Below, piece after piece: positions 25,228-34,576 of a DNA stretch of 64,000 nucleotides. The translations under genes were made by a program, and so were the position numbers. The stretch is from Candidatus Propionivibrio aalborgensis (GTDB lineage Bacteria; Pseudomonadota; Gammaproteobacteria; Burkholderiales; Rhodocyclaceae), in NCBI RefSeq assembly GCF_900089945.1, contig NZ_FLQY01000246.1, positions 1-64,000 on the forward strand, in the 5' to 3' direction. The notes beneath the pieces are model-generated. The model was given only the letters and a program-made list of their open reading frames with translations. It did not search any database and was not told where the DNA came from. How positions within the stretch are numbered: position 1 is the first letter of the stretch; every line of letters begins with the position of its first letter.

Positions 25228-25427
25228 TATTGATTGGGCATTACAACAGGCCGAAGATGGCTGATATTCGGGATGCAGCGAACCTTGCTTCAGAACTCAC
25301 AACAGATATCATCTTGTCAGGCCAATCGACGTCTCAGGAAACAAGAGGCCGCTCGCCCGGGATGTGCGCTGACAATCGCGCTTCGTACTACGCACAACAC
25401 CATCCGCGAATTGCTCCCAGTTGAATC
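25228..25427. other. 200-bp intergenic gap inside the locus
   Basis: The longest non-coding gap between minus-strand genes here. I looked for a -35/-10 pair, a hairpin with a T-run and a coding frame on both strands and found none that is convincing. An internal promoter for the Wzy-proximal genes could still be here. Confidence 0.4.
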
Positions 25428-27380
25428 TCAACGAAATACATCCTCATGCCACGCCTGGAACATAAGCACGTTCCACAACCAGTGCTGCCAGTTCCGCCTT
25501 CCCGAAAGGTGCTCCTGCCACTTGCGGCGTACCAGTTCCGGCTGCAGGAAGCCTTCCTTACGCAAGCGGCTTTCGGCAAGCAGGCTCTCAGCCCATTCGC
25601 GAAGGGGGCCGCGCAGCCATGCATCCAGTGGGATGCCGAAGCCCTGCTTCGGACGATCCATCAGGCTCCTCGGAACATATCGATAAAGAACCTGGCGAAG
25701 CAGCCACTTGCCCTGCCCGTCGCGGATCTTCATAGCCAGCGGCAGCCGCCAGGCGAACTCGATCAGTTCATGATCCAGCATGGGCACGCGGGTCTCCAAA
25801 CTTACCGCCATGGCAGCACGGTCCACCTTGGTCAGGATATCGTCCGTAAGATAGCCGACGATGTCGTGGAACATCATTTGCTCGCTGAAATCTGTTCTGG
25901 TGCAACGAGCAGCTTCGGCATCCGCCCAGATCGCCGTCTCGCCCCCGCCAATTATGAGGGAGCCTGAGTCGCGGTGCTGTGAAACCAGTCGCCGATACAG
26001 TTCGGCTGGGGAATCGACGTCTATCACGCCGGCCAATTTGTGAATTTTGTCGCCCAGAGCGGGCAGGCGCATGTGCCGCCCCAGCACCGCGCGTAGCGGG
26101 GCCGCCAACCCATCCCACGCTTCAGGGGGCAGCGCTGTCAAGGCACGTCCAATCATCCGCCGCAAACCCACCGGCAGTGGGCCGATGTGCCGCCATATCG
26201 ATCGTCCCCAAGAGTAGCGATTGTAGCCACCGAACAGCTCGTCGCCGCCATCCCCGGAAAGCGAGACCGCGACATGGCGCCGCGCCAGCTGCGCCACGAG
26301 GTAGGTAGGAATGCCGGAAGAGTCCCCAAACGGCTCATCGAAGATGTGGGGTAGGCGGGGGATGACGGCAAGCGCATCGGCCGGCGTCACATAGAGCTCG
26401 GTATGCTCCGTGCCAAGATGTGCCGCCACGGCCTTGGCATGCTTAGCCTCGTCATAGTCTCCTTCGGCGAAGCCGATCGAGAATGTCTTGACCGGCTTCG
26501 CCGACAGCGCCTGCATCAGGGCCACCACGGTCGAGGAGTCGATCCCGCCCGAGAGGAATGCACCAAGCGGCACATCCGAGATCATTTGGCGACCAACCGA
26601 TTGCCTCAACAGGGACTCCAATTGATCAACTCCCTCAGCATCCGTTAGGTCGGCCAGTTCACTCACATTGGCAACGCTCCGTGCCGACCAGTAGGCCGCT
26701 GGTTCGGGCCAAGTACCTGGCGCAGTCTCAGCTGAAATCGTCACAAACGTTCCGGGAATCAGCTTTCGAATCCCGCGATAAATCGAGTGAGGCAGAGGGA
26801 CGTAGCCGTAGCGCATGTAGTTCGCCGCCGCATCGCGGTCGATTTCACCTTGCCAGCCCGGAAACGCGCACAGTGTCTTGAGTTCCGATCCGAAGGCAAA
26901 GGTGCCAGCCAACCATCCATAGTAGAGAGGCTTCTCGCCGAGACGATCGCGGGCGAGGACGAGGCGGTGCTCGAGGCGGTCCCACAGCGCCAGTGAGAAC
27001 ATGCCCGTGATACTACGGAGTGTCGTATCAATACCCCAGACTTCAAATGCTGCGAGCAGCGTCTCGGTGTCGGAGTGCCCCCTCCATGACTGCCGATCGG
27101 CGAGCCGCGCCCGCAGTTCCATGTGGTTGTAGATTTCGCCGTTGAAGACGAGTACGTAACGGCCGCCAGACGAGTGCATCGGCTGATGACCAGCCGAAGA
27201 CAAATCGAGGATCGAAAGGCGACGATGCGCCAGCGCTATACCGCTAAGAGCATCTTCCCAAATGCCACTATCATCCGGCCCTCGGTGAACAATGGCATCG
27301 GCCATGGCGCGAGCATGGCGCGCCAGGGATTCGACACAGCCCGGTCGATCACTGGGAAAAAGGCCGGCTATTCCGCACAT
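25428..27380 (-). CDS. asnB: Asparagine synthetase B-type amidotransferase (second copy)
   Basis: 650 residues from MCGIAGLFP; a start eight codons earlier is excluded by the requirement that Cys2 be exposed after Met removal. The glutaminase domain shows Cys2, HRGPDDSG, HRRLSILDLSS and NGEIYNH; the synthetase domain has FLSGGIDSSTVVAL. It belongs to the longer asparagine-synthetase subfamily common in polysaccharide loci. Probable role: glutamine-dependent amidation of an exported glycan or a biosynthetic precursor. It abuts the GT4 gene at its upstream side (42-base gap). Confidence 0.92.
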   Translation of the reverse strand: MCGIAGLFPSDRPGCVESLARHARAMADAIVHRGPDDSGIWEDALSGIALAHRRLSILDLSSAGHQPMHSSGGRYVLVFNGEIYNHMELRARLADRQSWRGHSDTETLLAAFEVWGIDTTLRSITGMFSLALWDRLEHRLVLARDRLGEKPLYYGWLAGTFAFGSELKTLCAFPGWQGEIDRDAAANYMRYGYVPLPHSIYRGIRKLIPGTFVTISAETAPGTWPEPAAYWSARSVANVSELADLTDAEGVDQLESLLRQSVGRQMISDVPLGAFLSGGIDSSTVVALMQALSAKPVKTFSIGFAEGDYDEAKHAKAVAAHLGTEHTELYVTPADALAVIPRLPHIFDEPFGDSSGIPTYLVAQLARRHVAVSLSGDGGDELFGGYNRYSWGRSIWRHIGPLPVGLRRMIGRALTALPPEAWDGLAAPLRAVLGRHMRLPALGDKIHKLAGVIDVDSPAELYRRLVSQHRDSGSLIIGGGETAIWADAEAARCTRTDFSEQMMFHDIVGYLTDDILTKVDRAAMAVSLETRVPMLDHELIEFAWRLPLAMKIRDGQGKWLLRQVLYRYVPRSLMDRPKQGFGIPLDAWLRGPLREWAESLLAESRLRKEGFLQPELVRRKWQEHLSGRRNWQHWLWNVLMFQAWHEDVFR

Positions 27381-27422
27381 GCCGACAAACCCCCTCGCTG
27401 ACATCTGTGATTTGCATGATTA

Positions 27423-28553
27423 CTACGCCTGACCATTCCGAACCCAAATCTCCTTGTACAGAGCCTCGTATGCCTGGACACAAGAGGCGATCGAGAAAGA
27501 TGAAATGACGCGCGCTCGTGCGGCATCACCCATGGTGGATCTACTTCCTGCATCCAGGATCAAGATAGCCAACACCTCAGCCAGCCGGGATGGTTCCGAT
27601 GCAGATACAACATAACCGCATTTCCCGTCAGTCACCGCGTCAGCGTTACCACCAACATCCGTCACTACCATCGGTAGTCCTGCAGCCATGCTCTCCAAAA
27701 CAGCATTGGAAAATCCCTCTTCATGCGATGGAAGCACCCCTATATCACTAGCAGCGAGCAGGTCCTGAACGTCCTGTCGCTCCCCGAGGAACTGAACTTT
27801 GTCGGAAATACCTAGTTGCACTGCCTGCCTCCGCAAAGAGGGCAACTCCCCCGCATCGCGCCCTGCAAGCAGCATTACACAACTCTCGGTGAAGACAGGC
27901 CCCAGCATGGCCAGCGCCTCAAACAAATCTGCATGACCCTTGTAACGAAAGAGGTTAGCAACGCAGATCAATACAACGACATCATCTGATAGCCCAAGTC
28001 GGGTTCGCACTTCCTGGCGTTTGACCTGTCGCTGATACCCTGACGAAAATCGATCGGCGTCTACGCCGTTATAGATCAATCGAATACGATCAGGAGGCGC
28101 CCCTTCGGCAAGGAGATCGTCAACGACGGGGCTCGAGTTACCCACCAACGCCGCCATGTGCGAGTGCAAACGACGTTCGAACCATGCGGCGACAGGGTGT
28201 TGTCGCTGGTAACCATTTCGACTGCGGCGACTCATCAATACCAACGAACCTGTTGCAAGTCCGACCGGCGCAGCAAGAAGATACGGCTCCGGCAAGAAGC
28301 AATGAATCAACGCACGACATCCGACGAGACTTGTTGCGAGTCCAACTAGCGCGCCGAGACGCGATTCTGAAGCGGGCCAGACATTCAGCCCACTTTGCGA
28401 GAATGCCTCACGAAGCGTTCCTCCGGGATACAGTGCCAACACGCTAACCGCAAACTCCTCACGATTCAGGCGAGGGAGCGTTTGCAGCAAATGCTGTTCC
28501 GTACCGCCACAATCGAAACTACGAGTTACTGCGACTATCGGAATGGGGCGCAT
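27423..28553 (-). CDS. Glycosyltransferase, GT4 family
   Basis: About 376 residues from MRPIPIVAVTRS; upstream ATG at 28592 would extend the overlap with the neighbouring gene to 74 bases. N-terminal FDCGGTEQHLLQTLPRLN and GT4 donor-domain motifs VANLFRYKGHADLFEALAML and PSHEEGFSNAVLESMAAGLP, the E-x7-E region. Enzymes of this form transfer sugars from UDP/GDP donors with retention. Overlap with the upstream gene is 35 bases. Confidence 0.9.
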   Translation of the reverse strand: MRPIPIVAVTRSFDCGGTEQHLLQTLPRLNREEFAVSVLALYPGGTLREAFSQSGLNVWPASESRLGALVGLATSLVGCRALIHCFLPEPYLLAAPVGLATGSLVLMSRRSRNGYQRQHPVAAWFERRLHSHMAALVGNSSPVVDDLLAEGAPPDRIRLIYNGVDADRFSSGYQRQVKRQEVRTRLGLSDDVVVLICVANLFRYKGHADLFEALAMLGPVFTESCVMLLAGRDAGELPSLRRQAVQLGISDKVQFLGERQDVQDLLAASDIGVLPSHEEGFSNAVLESMAAGLPMVVTDVGGNADAVTDGKCGYVVSASEPSRLAEVLAILILDAGSRSTMGDAARARVISSFSIASCVQAYEALYKEIWVRNGQA

Positions 28554-29715
28554 AGATTCGACGGTAGTTCTCTGTGAAATTGCTGCGGCCAAGCGAGGCG
28601 GCGAAACGACCGGCTACCGACAGGCGGTCAAGTGACGGCAGTCGGAGACAGCCACCCTCGACGGTCACAAGGTTGCCCACGGCCGTAGCGATGCGCATAG
28701 CATACGGCACGGCTTCACTGGTCACAACTGCAAGGCCCGCCAAGCCATATTCGGCAAACTTTGTTGGCGCGGCTACCCGATTGGTGCGCAGAGGCTGGCG
28801 TAGCAGAAAGCCGACATCTGCAGCATTCAGGTAGGCGTTAACCTCGCCGAGAGCACAAGCGTGGACTTGAAAGCTGCCCTGCGGAAGACGGGCGAGTTCG
28901 CGCTGAGCAGCCACCAGTGCCGGCGTAAGCACCAGCAGGCGACTGCGAGAATCCTTGTCATAGGCTTCCGCGAAGAACGCAACCGTGTCGCCAAAGCCTT
29001 GGTACTCGGTAAGGCTGCCACTATAGACATATACGGTTTCTCCAGCTGCATAACCGAGGTGCCCGCGGGTTGCCGCACGCAGCTTGGGGTCAAAAAAGAA
29101 CAGCTCCTCATGGGCCGCGCAAGGCACGATTTCAACAGGTTTGTCTCCGACCAGTTCGCGGTACCGGTCATGCAACTCCTCGGTGACGAACAGTGCACCG
29201 CTACAGCATCGAGCCGCCACTCGCGTATAGCCACGGAGCTCACGCACGCGCAATTGCACCAGCAGGCCGAACCATCCGCGGCGACCGGCAATGCGCTCCT
29301 CAACCTCGGCCGTCGAGTCGCCGCGACAGTCCCAAATCAACTCGATACCAAACAGGCGTGCCACCGGCCCCGCCACAGCAGCAGAATAATCGGTGCGCGC
29401 ATGGATGTGGGTGAAGTCCCGGCGGCGCGGAAACAATCGCCACGCAAACAACAGCACATTGATGGCATAGGCCAGCGGCGAAAGTGGCCGCACCGCACGG
29501 TACAACAAGACGGGTGCCTGTGCCAGCCGTTCCGCAGCCCCGAGGCGAGAGCGGGAACTTTGCATGAGGGCGGCAAGACAGGCGAAAGCCCATACCTCGA
29601 ATTCCGCCACGCGCCTTGCCTGGAGCATGCGCACGGTGGCCAATACCTGCGATTCCACCACCGTGGCCGCCAACCCCTCGAAAAGGAGAAAGAGGACCTT
29701 AGGCTTTGCGGCCAT
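28519..29715 (-). CDS. Glycosyltransferase (GT-B, GT4-like)
   Basis: 398 residues from MAAKPKVLFLLFEG; the longer open frame upstream is only the shadow of the heparinase gene. Rossmann-type N terminus (KVLFLLFEGLAATVVESQVL), IWDCRGDSTAEVEERIAG, and a C-terminal donor domain with YVYSGSLTEYQGFGDTVAF and FAEYGLAGLAVVTSEAVPYA. The catalytic E-x7-E is degenerate, so the linkage is uncertain. It overlaps the heparinase gene by 17 bases and the next glycosyltransferase by 35. Confidence 0.75.
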   Translation of the reverse strand: MAAKPKVLFLLFEGLAATVVESQVLATVRMLQARRVAEFEVWAFACLAALMQSSRSRLGAAERLAQAPVLLYRAVRPLSPLAYAINVLLFAWRLFPRRRDFTHIHARTDYSAAVAGPVARLFGIELIWDCRGDSTAEVEERIAGRRGWFGLLVQLRVRELRGYTRVAARCCSGALFVTEELHDRYRELVGDKPVEIVPCAAHEELFFFDPKLRAATRGHLGYAAGETVYVYSGSLTEYQGFGDTVAFFAEAYDKDSRSRLLVLTPALVAAQRELARLPQGSFQVHACALGEVNAYLNAADVGFLLRQPLRTNRVAAPTKFAEYGLAGLAVVTSEAVPYAMRIATAVGNLVTVEGGCLRLPSLDRLSVAGRFAASLGRSNFTENYRRIYAPHSDSRSNS

Positions 29716-31822
29716 AGCCAATACATGGTGGTGGCGCATCACCGAGGGGCGCGAGTTGGCCTTCGGAAACGGCGTCCCATATCTCCAAGACATCATCCCG
29801 AAAGCGCACCAAGCGATGTAGCGCGCCCTCGTCGGCCACGATCCGCCCGGCAACTGCGTCAGGCTGCCAGCAGGTGCATTCGGCAGCGGCTTTCGGTGTC
29901 AGGGAGAAGAGCGCCGCACCTGGGGTAGCCACCGCCCAGTCGCGCGCCCGTGGCACATCATGTGCTGACGCAGATCGGTACAGATTGCGCGCCTGCGGAT
30001 CGGGCGAGTAAACATAGGTGCCCGGATCTTGTATCAACGGCCTCCCCCTCAATACGATGTCAATGCCGAGGTTATCGTCGTGAAGGTGTCCGTCCGGCGT
30101 GCCGGGTGCCGACGGACCGGAGCAGCGAAAGGCCACAAAGTCATCGTCGCGGCGAAAAATGTAGAGTCCGAAGACGGGGTAGGCGACACGGCGCCAGGGA
30201 TTCGCCGATCGCGCCAAGGGAAATCGCCTGACCCGCCGACATGCATCAGGTCGTTGATTGATTTCCGCCTCGATCGCTGTTGTATCGCCGCGGTCGCCCG
30301 GCATCGATACCGGCTCAGGAACCTGCCCCATCCACTCCCCGGCCAGCGCACGCACCACCAAGCTGTCTAACCAGTGGGTGGCAACGGGCGGTGAAAACAG
30401 CGCGTCGATAGATTCGATCAGCGCGCGATGATCCAGATCGTCGCGTCCGGGCGGGTGGCCACCGATTGCCACCGGATGCAGCCAGAAGAGCCGGCCGGAG
30501 TCAGTGTCACCGATCTGGCTGATGCGTCCGTCTGAACGGCTTACGGCTTCGCTGAAACGGGCCGCCCGCCAGAGTCGTTGAGCGACCATGGGGGAAACAG
30601 GCACTGACTGTCCAGTCGCGTCGGAAAAACCCGGTACGGGTGGCGGTGGAAAGCGCGGGCGCACCCGGATCGCACCCGGCTGATAAGATGTCAATGCGGG
30701 TCGTCTCGACTCCGCTAACCCGACGGCCAAAGCCACGCCAAAAAGAACCAGCTCGGCTGCAAGGCGATGGTAGCTCGTCGAACCCTCGTAAGAGCTGCCC
30801 TCGGCGTGGAACTGGGTCAGTGCTTCGCCCGTCAACTCCCGCACCGCGAAGGCAAGCCAAGCGTCGCTGCGCGGCGAGGAATCAAGCCGTGCGGCCGCAT
30901 AAAGCAGGCCAACCAGGTTGGCCAGATAATGGTTAGTGCGATTGACTTCGGACCACTCCAGGTGACCTGCAACGAAAACGGCATGATCGGTGACGCTGCG
31001 CGAGACAAGCGCATACTCCGATTGGCCCAATCCGAACCCACCGGATGCCAGGATATCAAGGGTAAGCAGCCAGTTCGCCGCACGAATTGCCACATCCATC
31101 GCGCAGGCCCAGTTGACCCCGAAGCGCGGCGGATTGGTAGCAATGAAATCGAGTAACTCGGCACGGATTTCGTCGACATAGAGGCCGGCATCCGCAAACC
31201 GAGTATCGCCCGATGCTGCCCGCAGCGCGCAAAGCGCGAGCTGGGGCAGGTGCTGCATTCGGGCAAGTTCCCGCGGCACTTTGATGTCGACGCCCGCGAC
31301 GGAAGCGATACGGATATCAAGATGGTAGGTCGACTCAGACCAACGAAAGCCCGACTTGAAATCGAGCTGCCAATCAATCGGGATGTAGTTGGCGCGGCCA
31401 ATCAACCGCCACGCACGCTGCGCAGTTGCCAAATTGGCGCGGTTGATTCGACCCCTTAGCCAGTACCCGGCCAGGTCTGCATTCACCGACGGGGCGATCG
31501 GATAACGATATCCGTCGAAGCCTCCGCATACCGTTCCGTGGGCGACCCGCACCCAGCCCGAGCCAAGCAAATTGAACCGGTGTTCCATGTAGGCCGGTGC
31601 AACCGCCGCGAGATAGGCGCAAAGAGCCTCAGGCATGTCCTCGCTGCGCAGCCGCAGCGCCACCGGATGCACGTTCTCCCGCCCGTCGCCGTGGCTCTTC
31701 AGAAACGTGTCGCACAGGCGCTGCAGCTCACCTCCCGCAGTCCTCCGCAAACGGCCGACCGCCTTCACCAGCAGCAGCCGCAGCGGATAATCGCGAAACT
31801 GGCTCGGGATGGCGAAGGACAC
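29699..31822 (-). CDS. Heparinase II/III-family protein (polysaccharide lyase-like)
   Basis: 707 residues. An alpha/alpha toroid (about 60-360) contains NRTNHYLANLVGLLYAAARL and EGSSYEGSTSYHRLAAELVL, both typical of this family, and a C-terminal beta-sandwich has HLHDDNLGIDIVLRGRPLI, DPGTYVYSPD and YRSASAHDVPRA. Heparinase II/III enzymes cleave uronic acid-containing glycans by beta-elimination. I see no signal peptide, so a cytoplasmic or lipid-linked-glycan role, or a modifying role within the biosynthetic locus, is possible. It occurs alongside a bi-domain oxidoreductase, a pairing found in other exopolysaccharide loci. Confidence 0.85.
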   Translation of the reverse strand: MSFAIPSQFRDYPLRLLLVKAVGRLRRTAGGELQRLCDTFLKSHGDGRENVHPVALRLRSEDMPEALCAYLAAVAPAYMEHRFNLLGSGWVRVAHGTVCGGFDGYRYPIAPSVNADLAGYWLRGRINRANLATAQRAWRLIGRANYIPIDWQLDFKSGFRWSESTYHLDIRIASVAGVDIKVPRELARMQHLPQLALCALRAASGDTRFADAGLYVDEIRAELLDFIATNPPRFGVNWACAMDVAIRAANWLLTLDILASGGFGLGQSEYALVSRSVTDHAVFVAGHLEWSEVNRTNHYLANLVGLLYAAARLDSSPRSDAWLAFAVRELTGEALTQFHAEGSSYEGSTSYHRLAAELVLFGVALAVGLAESRRPALTSYQPGAIRVRPRFPPPPVPGFSDATGQSVPVSPMVAQRLWRAARFSEAVSRSDGRISQIGDTDSGRLFWLHPVAIGGHPPGRDDLDHRALIESIDALFSPPVATHWLDSLVVRALAGEWMGQVPEPVSMPGDRGDTTAIEAEINQRPDACRRVRRFPLARSANPWRRVAYPVFGLYIFRRDDDFVAFRCSGPSAPGTPDGHLHDDNLGIDIVLRGRPLIQDPGTYVYSPDPQARNLYRSASAHDVPRARDWAVATPGAALFSLTPKAAAECTCWQPDAVAGRIVADEGALHRLVRFRDDVLEIWDAVSEGQLAPLGDAPPPCIGYGRKA

Positions 31823-31826
31823 CGAG

Positions 31827-32597
31827 CTAGGCTTCCTTGGCGCGGTGAAGCGTGAAGTGCCAAGTAGCGGCCGCCCATGCCGGCAAGTAGTCGGCCAGCT
31901 TCGTGTTGAACTCGATCAGCACGTGCGGCCGGAGAAACGTGGCGCCGCTCAGATCCGCTCCCATCACGCTTCCATTGCGCAGTTCGGCCACTTCCAGCCC
32001 CGCACTGCACACAGCACGCTCGAAGCTGCGCCGCGTGAAAAACTGGACATGGCCGCAGGCATGATTGTACGGCAGCCCCTCTTCCTGCCTTGCCAGACCT
32101 CCGCCGCGCAGACGACGCCAGACCCATCGTAATGCCTCATAGAGGTGCAGTTTCCGATCCACGTACTTCTCGATCTCGGTCAGTCCGTATCCATTGGGAA
32201 TCGAGCCGAGGACCATGCCGCCGGGTGCCAGCAGCGGCAGGTGCGAACGCAGTATCGCCGAAGGGTCATCCAGATGCTCGAGCACTTCAGAGTAGATAAG
32301 GATGTCAAAGCGCTCCCCGGCCGGAACGTGGGGCAGAAACCTCGCATTCCGCTCGCCGAAATGGGCGCGGGCGTAGTCGAGTGATGGGGCATGAAAGTCG
32401 ACGCCGAGGTAATCCACACCCTCACCGATCACATAGTGACCAAGTGCCGCCCCGTTGCCACAACCAAAGTCGAGAATACGCGGCGTCGAATTGACTTGCT
32501 GCCGATATCGCCTGATTCGCTCGAGAACGAAACAGATCTTCTTGGCCGTGGCGTAGACGTCCTCTGCTGGCAGTTCTGGGCGACCTAGCTCCCTCAT
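31827..32597 (-). CDS. Class I SAM-dependent methyltransferase
   Basis: 256 residues with RILDFGCGNGAALGHYVIGE (motif I), FDILIYSEVLEHLDDPSAIL and MVLGSIPNGYG. The C-terminal HVQFFTRRSFERAVCSAGLE is typical of Methyltransf_23/UbiG-like enzymes. Probable sugar O-methyltransferase. ATGA overlap with the next methyltransferase gene upstream; the two may act consecutively or on two positions. Confidence 0.85.
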   Translation of the reverse strand: MRELGRPELPAEDVYATAKKICFVLERIRRYRQQVNSTPRILDFGCGNGAALGHYVIGEGVDYLGVDFHAPSLDYARAHFGERNARFLPHVPAGERFDILIYSEVLEHLDDPSAILRSHLPLLAPGGMVLGSIPNGYGLTEIEKYVDRKLHLYEALRWVWRRLRGGGLARQEEGLPYNHACGHVQFFTRRSFERAVCSAGLEVAELRNGSVMGADLSGATFLRPHVLIEFNTKLADYLPAWAAATWHFTLHRAKEA

Positions 32598-33301
32598 CCC
32601 GCCTCCCCTAGCCGAGCGGTGAGCAGCAGCAGAGGGCCTGCGCAGGGGCCTGTCGGCTCCAAATTGAACCCGTGAGCGGCAATCATCTGAGCCCAGTTGC
32701 TAGGGCAATGTCTGTTTCGTGACAGGCGCAGATACGCGGCGCCTTCCGCCCAACGCCCCCGCTCAAGCCACGCGCCGACGAACGGCAGGCGTAGAAGAAG
32801 ACGCTTCAAAGCCTCGCGCTGCCGGTGCGGATGACGGCTGTCGGGAACAGTAGCCAATAGCCAGCCCCCAGGCACGAGAAGCCTGTGAAGCTCTGCCAAG
32901 GTTGCATCCAGATCAACCACGTATTCCAGCACGCTGGAGCTGATAATTGCGGCGAATGATTTGTCTGCATAAGGCAGCGGGCCATCGCCACAAGTGTTCC
33001 AGTTGATCTCACTCGCCGCATCATCACGCCGCGCGGCCTTGATCATCTCCAGCGAAACGTCGCAGCCGCTCATGACGTAACCACGGGTCGCCAACCAGCG
33101 GGCGATCACGCCGGCACCGCACCCGAAATCGAGTACGGCAGCGTCCGGCGCCACACGTTCGGCCAGCACATCTGAAAAGCGTGCCAGACGCGCCGTCATC
33201 GATGGGTCGTTCTTGTAACGGTCCGCCCAATCACCCGCCAAGCCATCAAAAAAAACGCGCGCGTCAGTGGCCGTGGCATGCTTGTCAGTCATCGTCGCCA
33301 C
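32594..33301 (-). CDS. Class I SAM-dependent methyltransferase
   Basis: 235 residues: VLDFGCGAGVIARWLATRGY (motif I), FAAIISSSVLEYVVDLDATL, and LVPGGWLLATVPDSRHP. A Methyltransf_11-type core. It is directly upstream of and overlapping the methyltransferase at 31827-32597. Substrate unknown. Confidence 0.85.
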   Translation of the reverse strand: MATMTDKHATATDARVFFDGLAGDWADRYKNDPSMTARLARFSDVLAERVAPDAAVLDFGCGAGVIARWLATRGYVMSGCDVSLEMIKAARRDDAASEINWNTCGDGPLPYADKSFAAIISSSVLEYVVDLDATLAELHRLLVPGGWLLATVPDSRHPHRQREALKRLLLRLPFVGAWLERGRWAEGAAYLRLSRNRHCPSNWAQMIAAHGFNLEPTGPCAGPLLLLTARLGEAG

Positions 33302-33370
33302 CCGGCAATCCTGTACGCGAGCATAGATCGGTATGGGAGCGTGCCCGCTTACGAAAGGATTCGCCGGACG

Positions 33371-34576
33371 TCACAGGGCTACCCCTCGAAAGTGGTCGCG
33401 CAGCCCGTCGGTCAAGGCATCGGTAAGGCGGATCAAAAATGCAGCGCAAACGATGATTATCACGTTGAAGAGGATAAATGCCACACTTCTGACCATCCAC
33501 GAAAGATTGGGAATGTCGAGACCAGCAATGTAAATGGCATTGATAATCGCCAAGGCAAGAGCGTAATGATTTATGTAGATGGGATAAGATAGGTTGCCGA
33601 CGGTTCGGTCGTGACGTCGCGTCAGACGAAACCGGCCCACTGAATACTCCTGCCGGCCACCAAGAATTACCAAGAAGCCGGCGAGCAAAGTCAGCACATA
33701 CAGCCCCACCACCAGCGATGCCCCGCTCATGTTGGGTCCAGCATAAACGCCAAGTTGCACGCACGCCATTGCGCCAGCGGCGAACAGTATCGCCAGGAGT
33801 AACGGGCGCCGCGAGCCCTCGCAACCGTAGTAAGAGATCATGACGCCAAGCAGAAAATGAGGTGCCCACTGCATATGGAACACCAACGGAATCCTCGCCG
33901 CCAAGTCGCCCCATTGAGACCCGCGCAGAAAGCCGCCGTAGTTCAGCGTGCCAACGGCGAACATTCCGAAGGCGGCAAGCAAAAAAACTGTACCAGCACT
34001 TCTTGTCCCGACGAATCGTGCGCAAAGTGAATGCAGAAACAGAGCCCAGTAGAAAATCATCTCGGTAAAGATCGCCCAAGAGTACCTGACGAACTGGTAA
34101 TAGGGCTCCGGTGTGATGCCAAAAAGCTTCGCGATGCGGCTGTCCAACGGGAACAGAGGCGCCAACAGCGACAGAACCGCGTTTTCGTAGGATATGGCGC
34201 CCTCTGGAATCGACTCAAGCCGGACACCGGCAGTACCGATGTGCAAAATGGCAAAATGCACTACGATCGATACGACCGCAGCAACCAAGAGTGGAGGGCC
34301 AATACGCAGGTAGCGATTGATGATAAAACTGAAACTCCTGAGCGAGTACCAGTTAGCCACGGCTTCCGCCATCAAGTAACCCGAGAGCACGAAGAAGACG
34401 CTCACCGCGACGTTTCCGAGTTGTAGTTGGGGCAACCACCCTGAGAGTTCCGGAATGAAAACAAGAGTGCTGTGACTCCATAACACCATGAGGGCCAAGA
34501 CGAAGCGAAAGACACCTTGCATCTTGTAGCCGTCAGCGAGAACCTCCGGAGGCCGGGCTGCTTCAGCCACCAGCAT
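33371..34576 (-). CDS. Acyltransferase family 3 membrane protein
   Basis: About 401 residues from the ATG at 34576; a later ATG at 34522 (MQGVFRFVLALMVLWSHS) is equally plausible. About ten membrane helices. The family signature starts FRFVLALMVLWSHSTL, where the His in the first helix is the expected catalytic residue, followed by FVLSGYLMAE. These inner-membrane acyltransferases O-acetylate exopolysaccharide or LPS sugars, using acyl-CoA. It overlaps the bi-domain oxidoreductase gene by about 14 bases. Confidence 0.85.
   Translation of the reverse strand: MLVAEAARPPEVLADGYKMQGVFRFVLALMVLWSHSTLVFIPELSGWLPQLQLGNVAVSVFFVLSGYLMAEAVANWYSLRSFSFIINRYLRIGPPLLVAAVVSIVVHFAILHIGTAGVRLESIPEGAISYENAVLSLLAPLFPLDSRIAKLFGITPEPYYQFVRYSWAIFTEMIFYWALFLHSLCARFVGTRSAGTVFLLAAFGMFAVGTLNYGGFLRGSQWGDLAARIPLVFHMQWAPHFLLGVMISYYGCEGSRRPLLLAILFAAGAMACVQLGVYAGPNMSGASLVVGLYVLTLLAGFLVILGGRQEYSVGRFRLTRRHDRTVGNLSYPIYINHYALALAIINAIYIAGLDIPNLSWMVRSVAFILFNVIIIVCAAFLIRLTDALTDGLRDHFRGVAL

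Noticed and set aside
17404-27155. An identical 25-base stretch in the two Cys-containing asnB genes (near 17405 and 27128)
   Set aside because: It encodes the conserved VFNGEIYNH motif, so it reflects protein constraint with shared codon use and not a mobile repeat.
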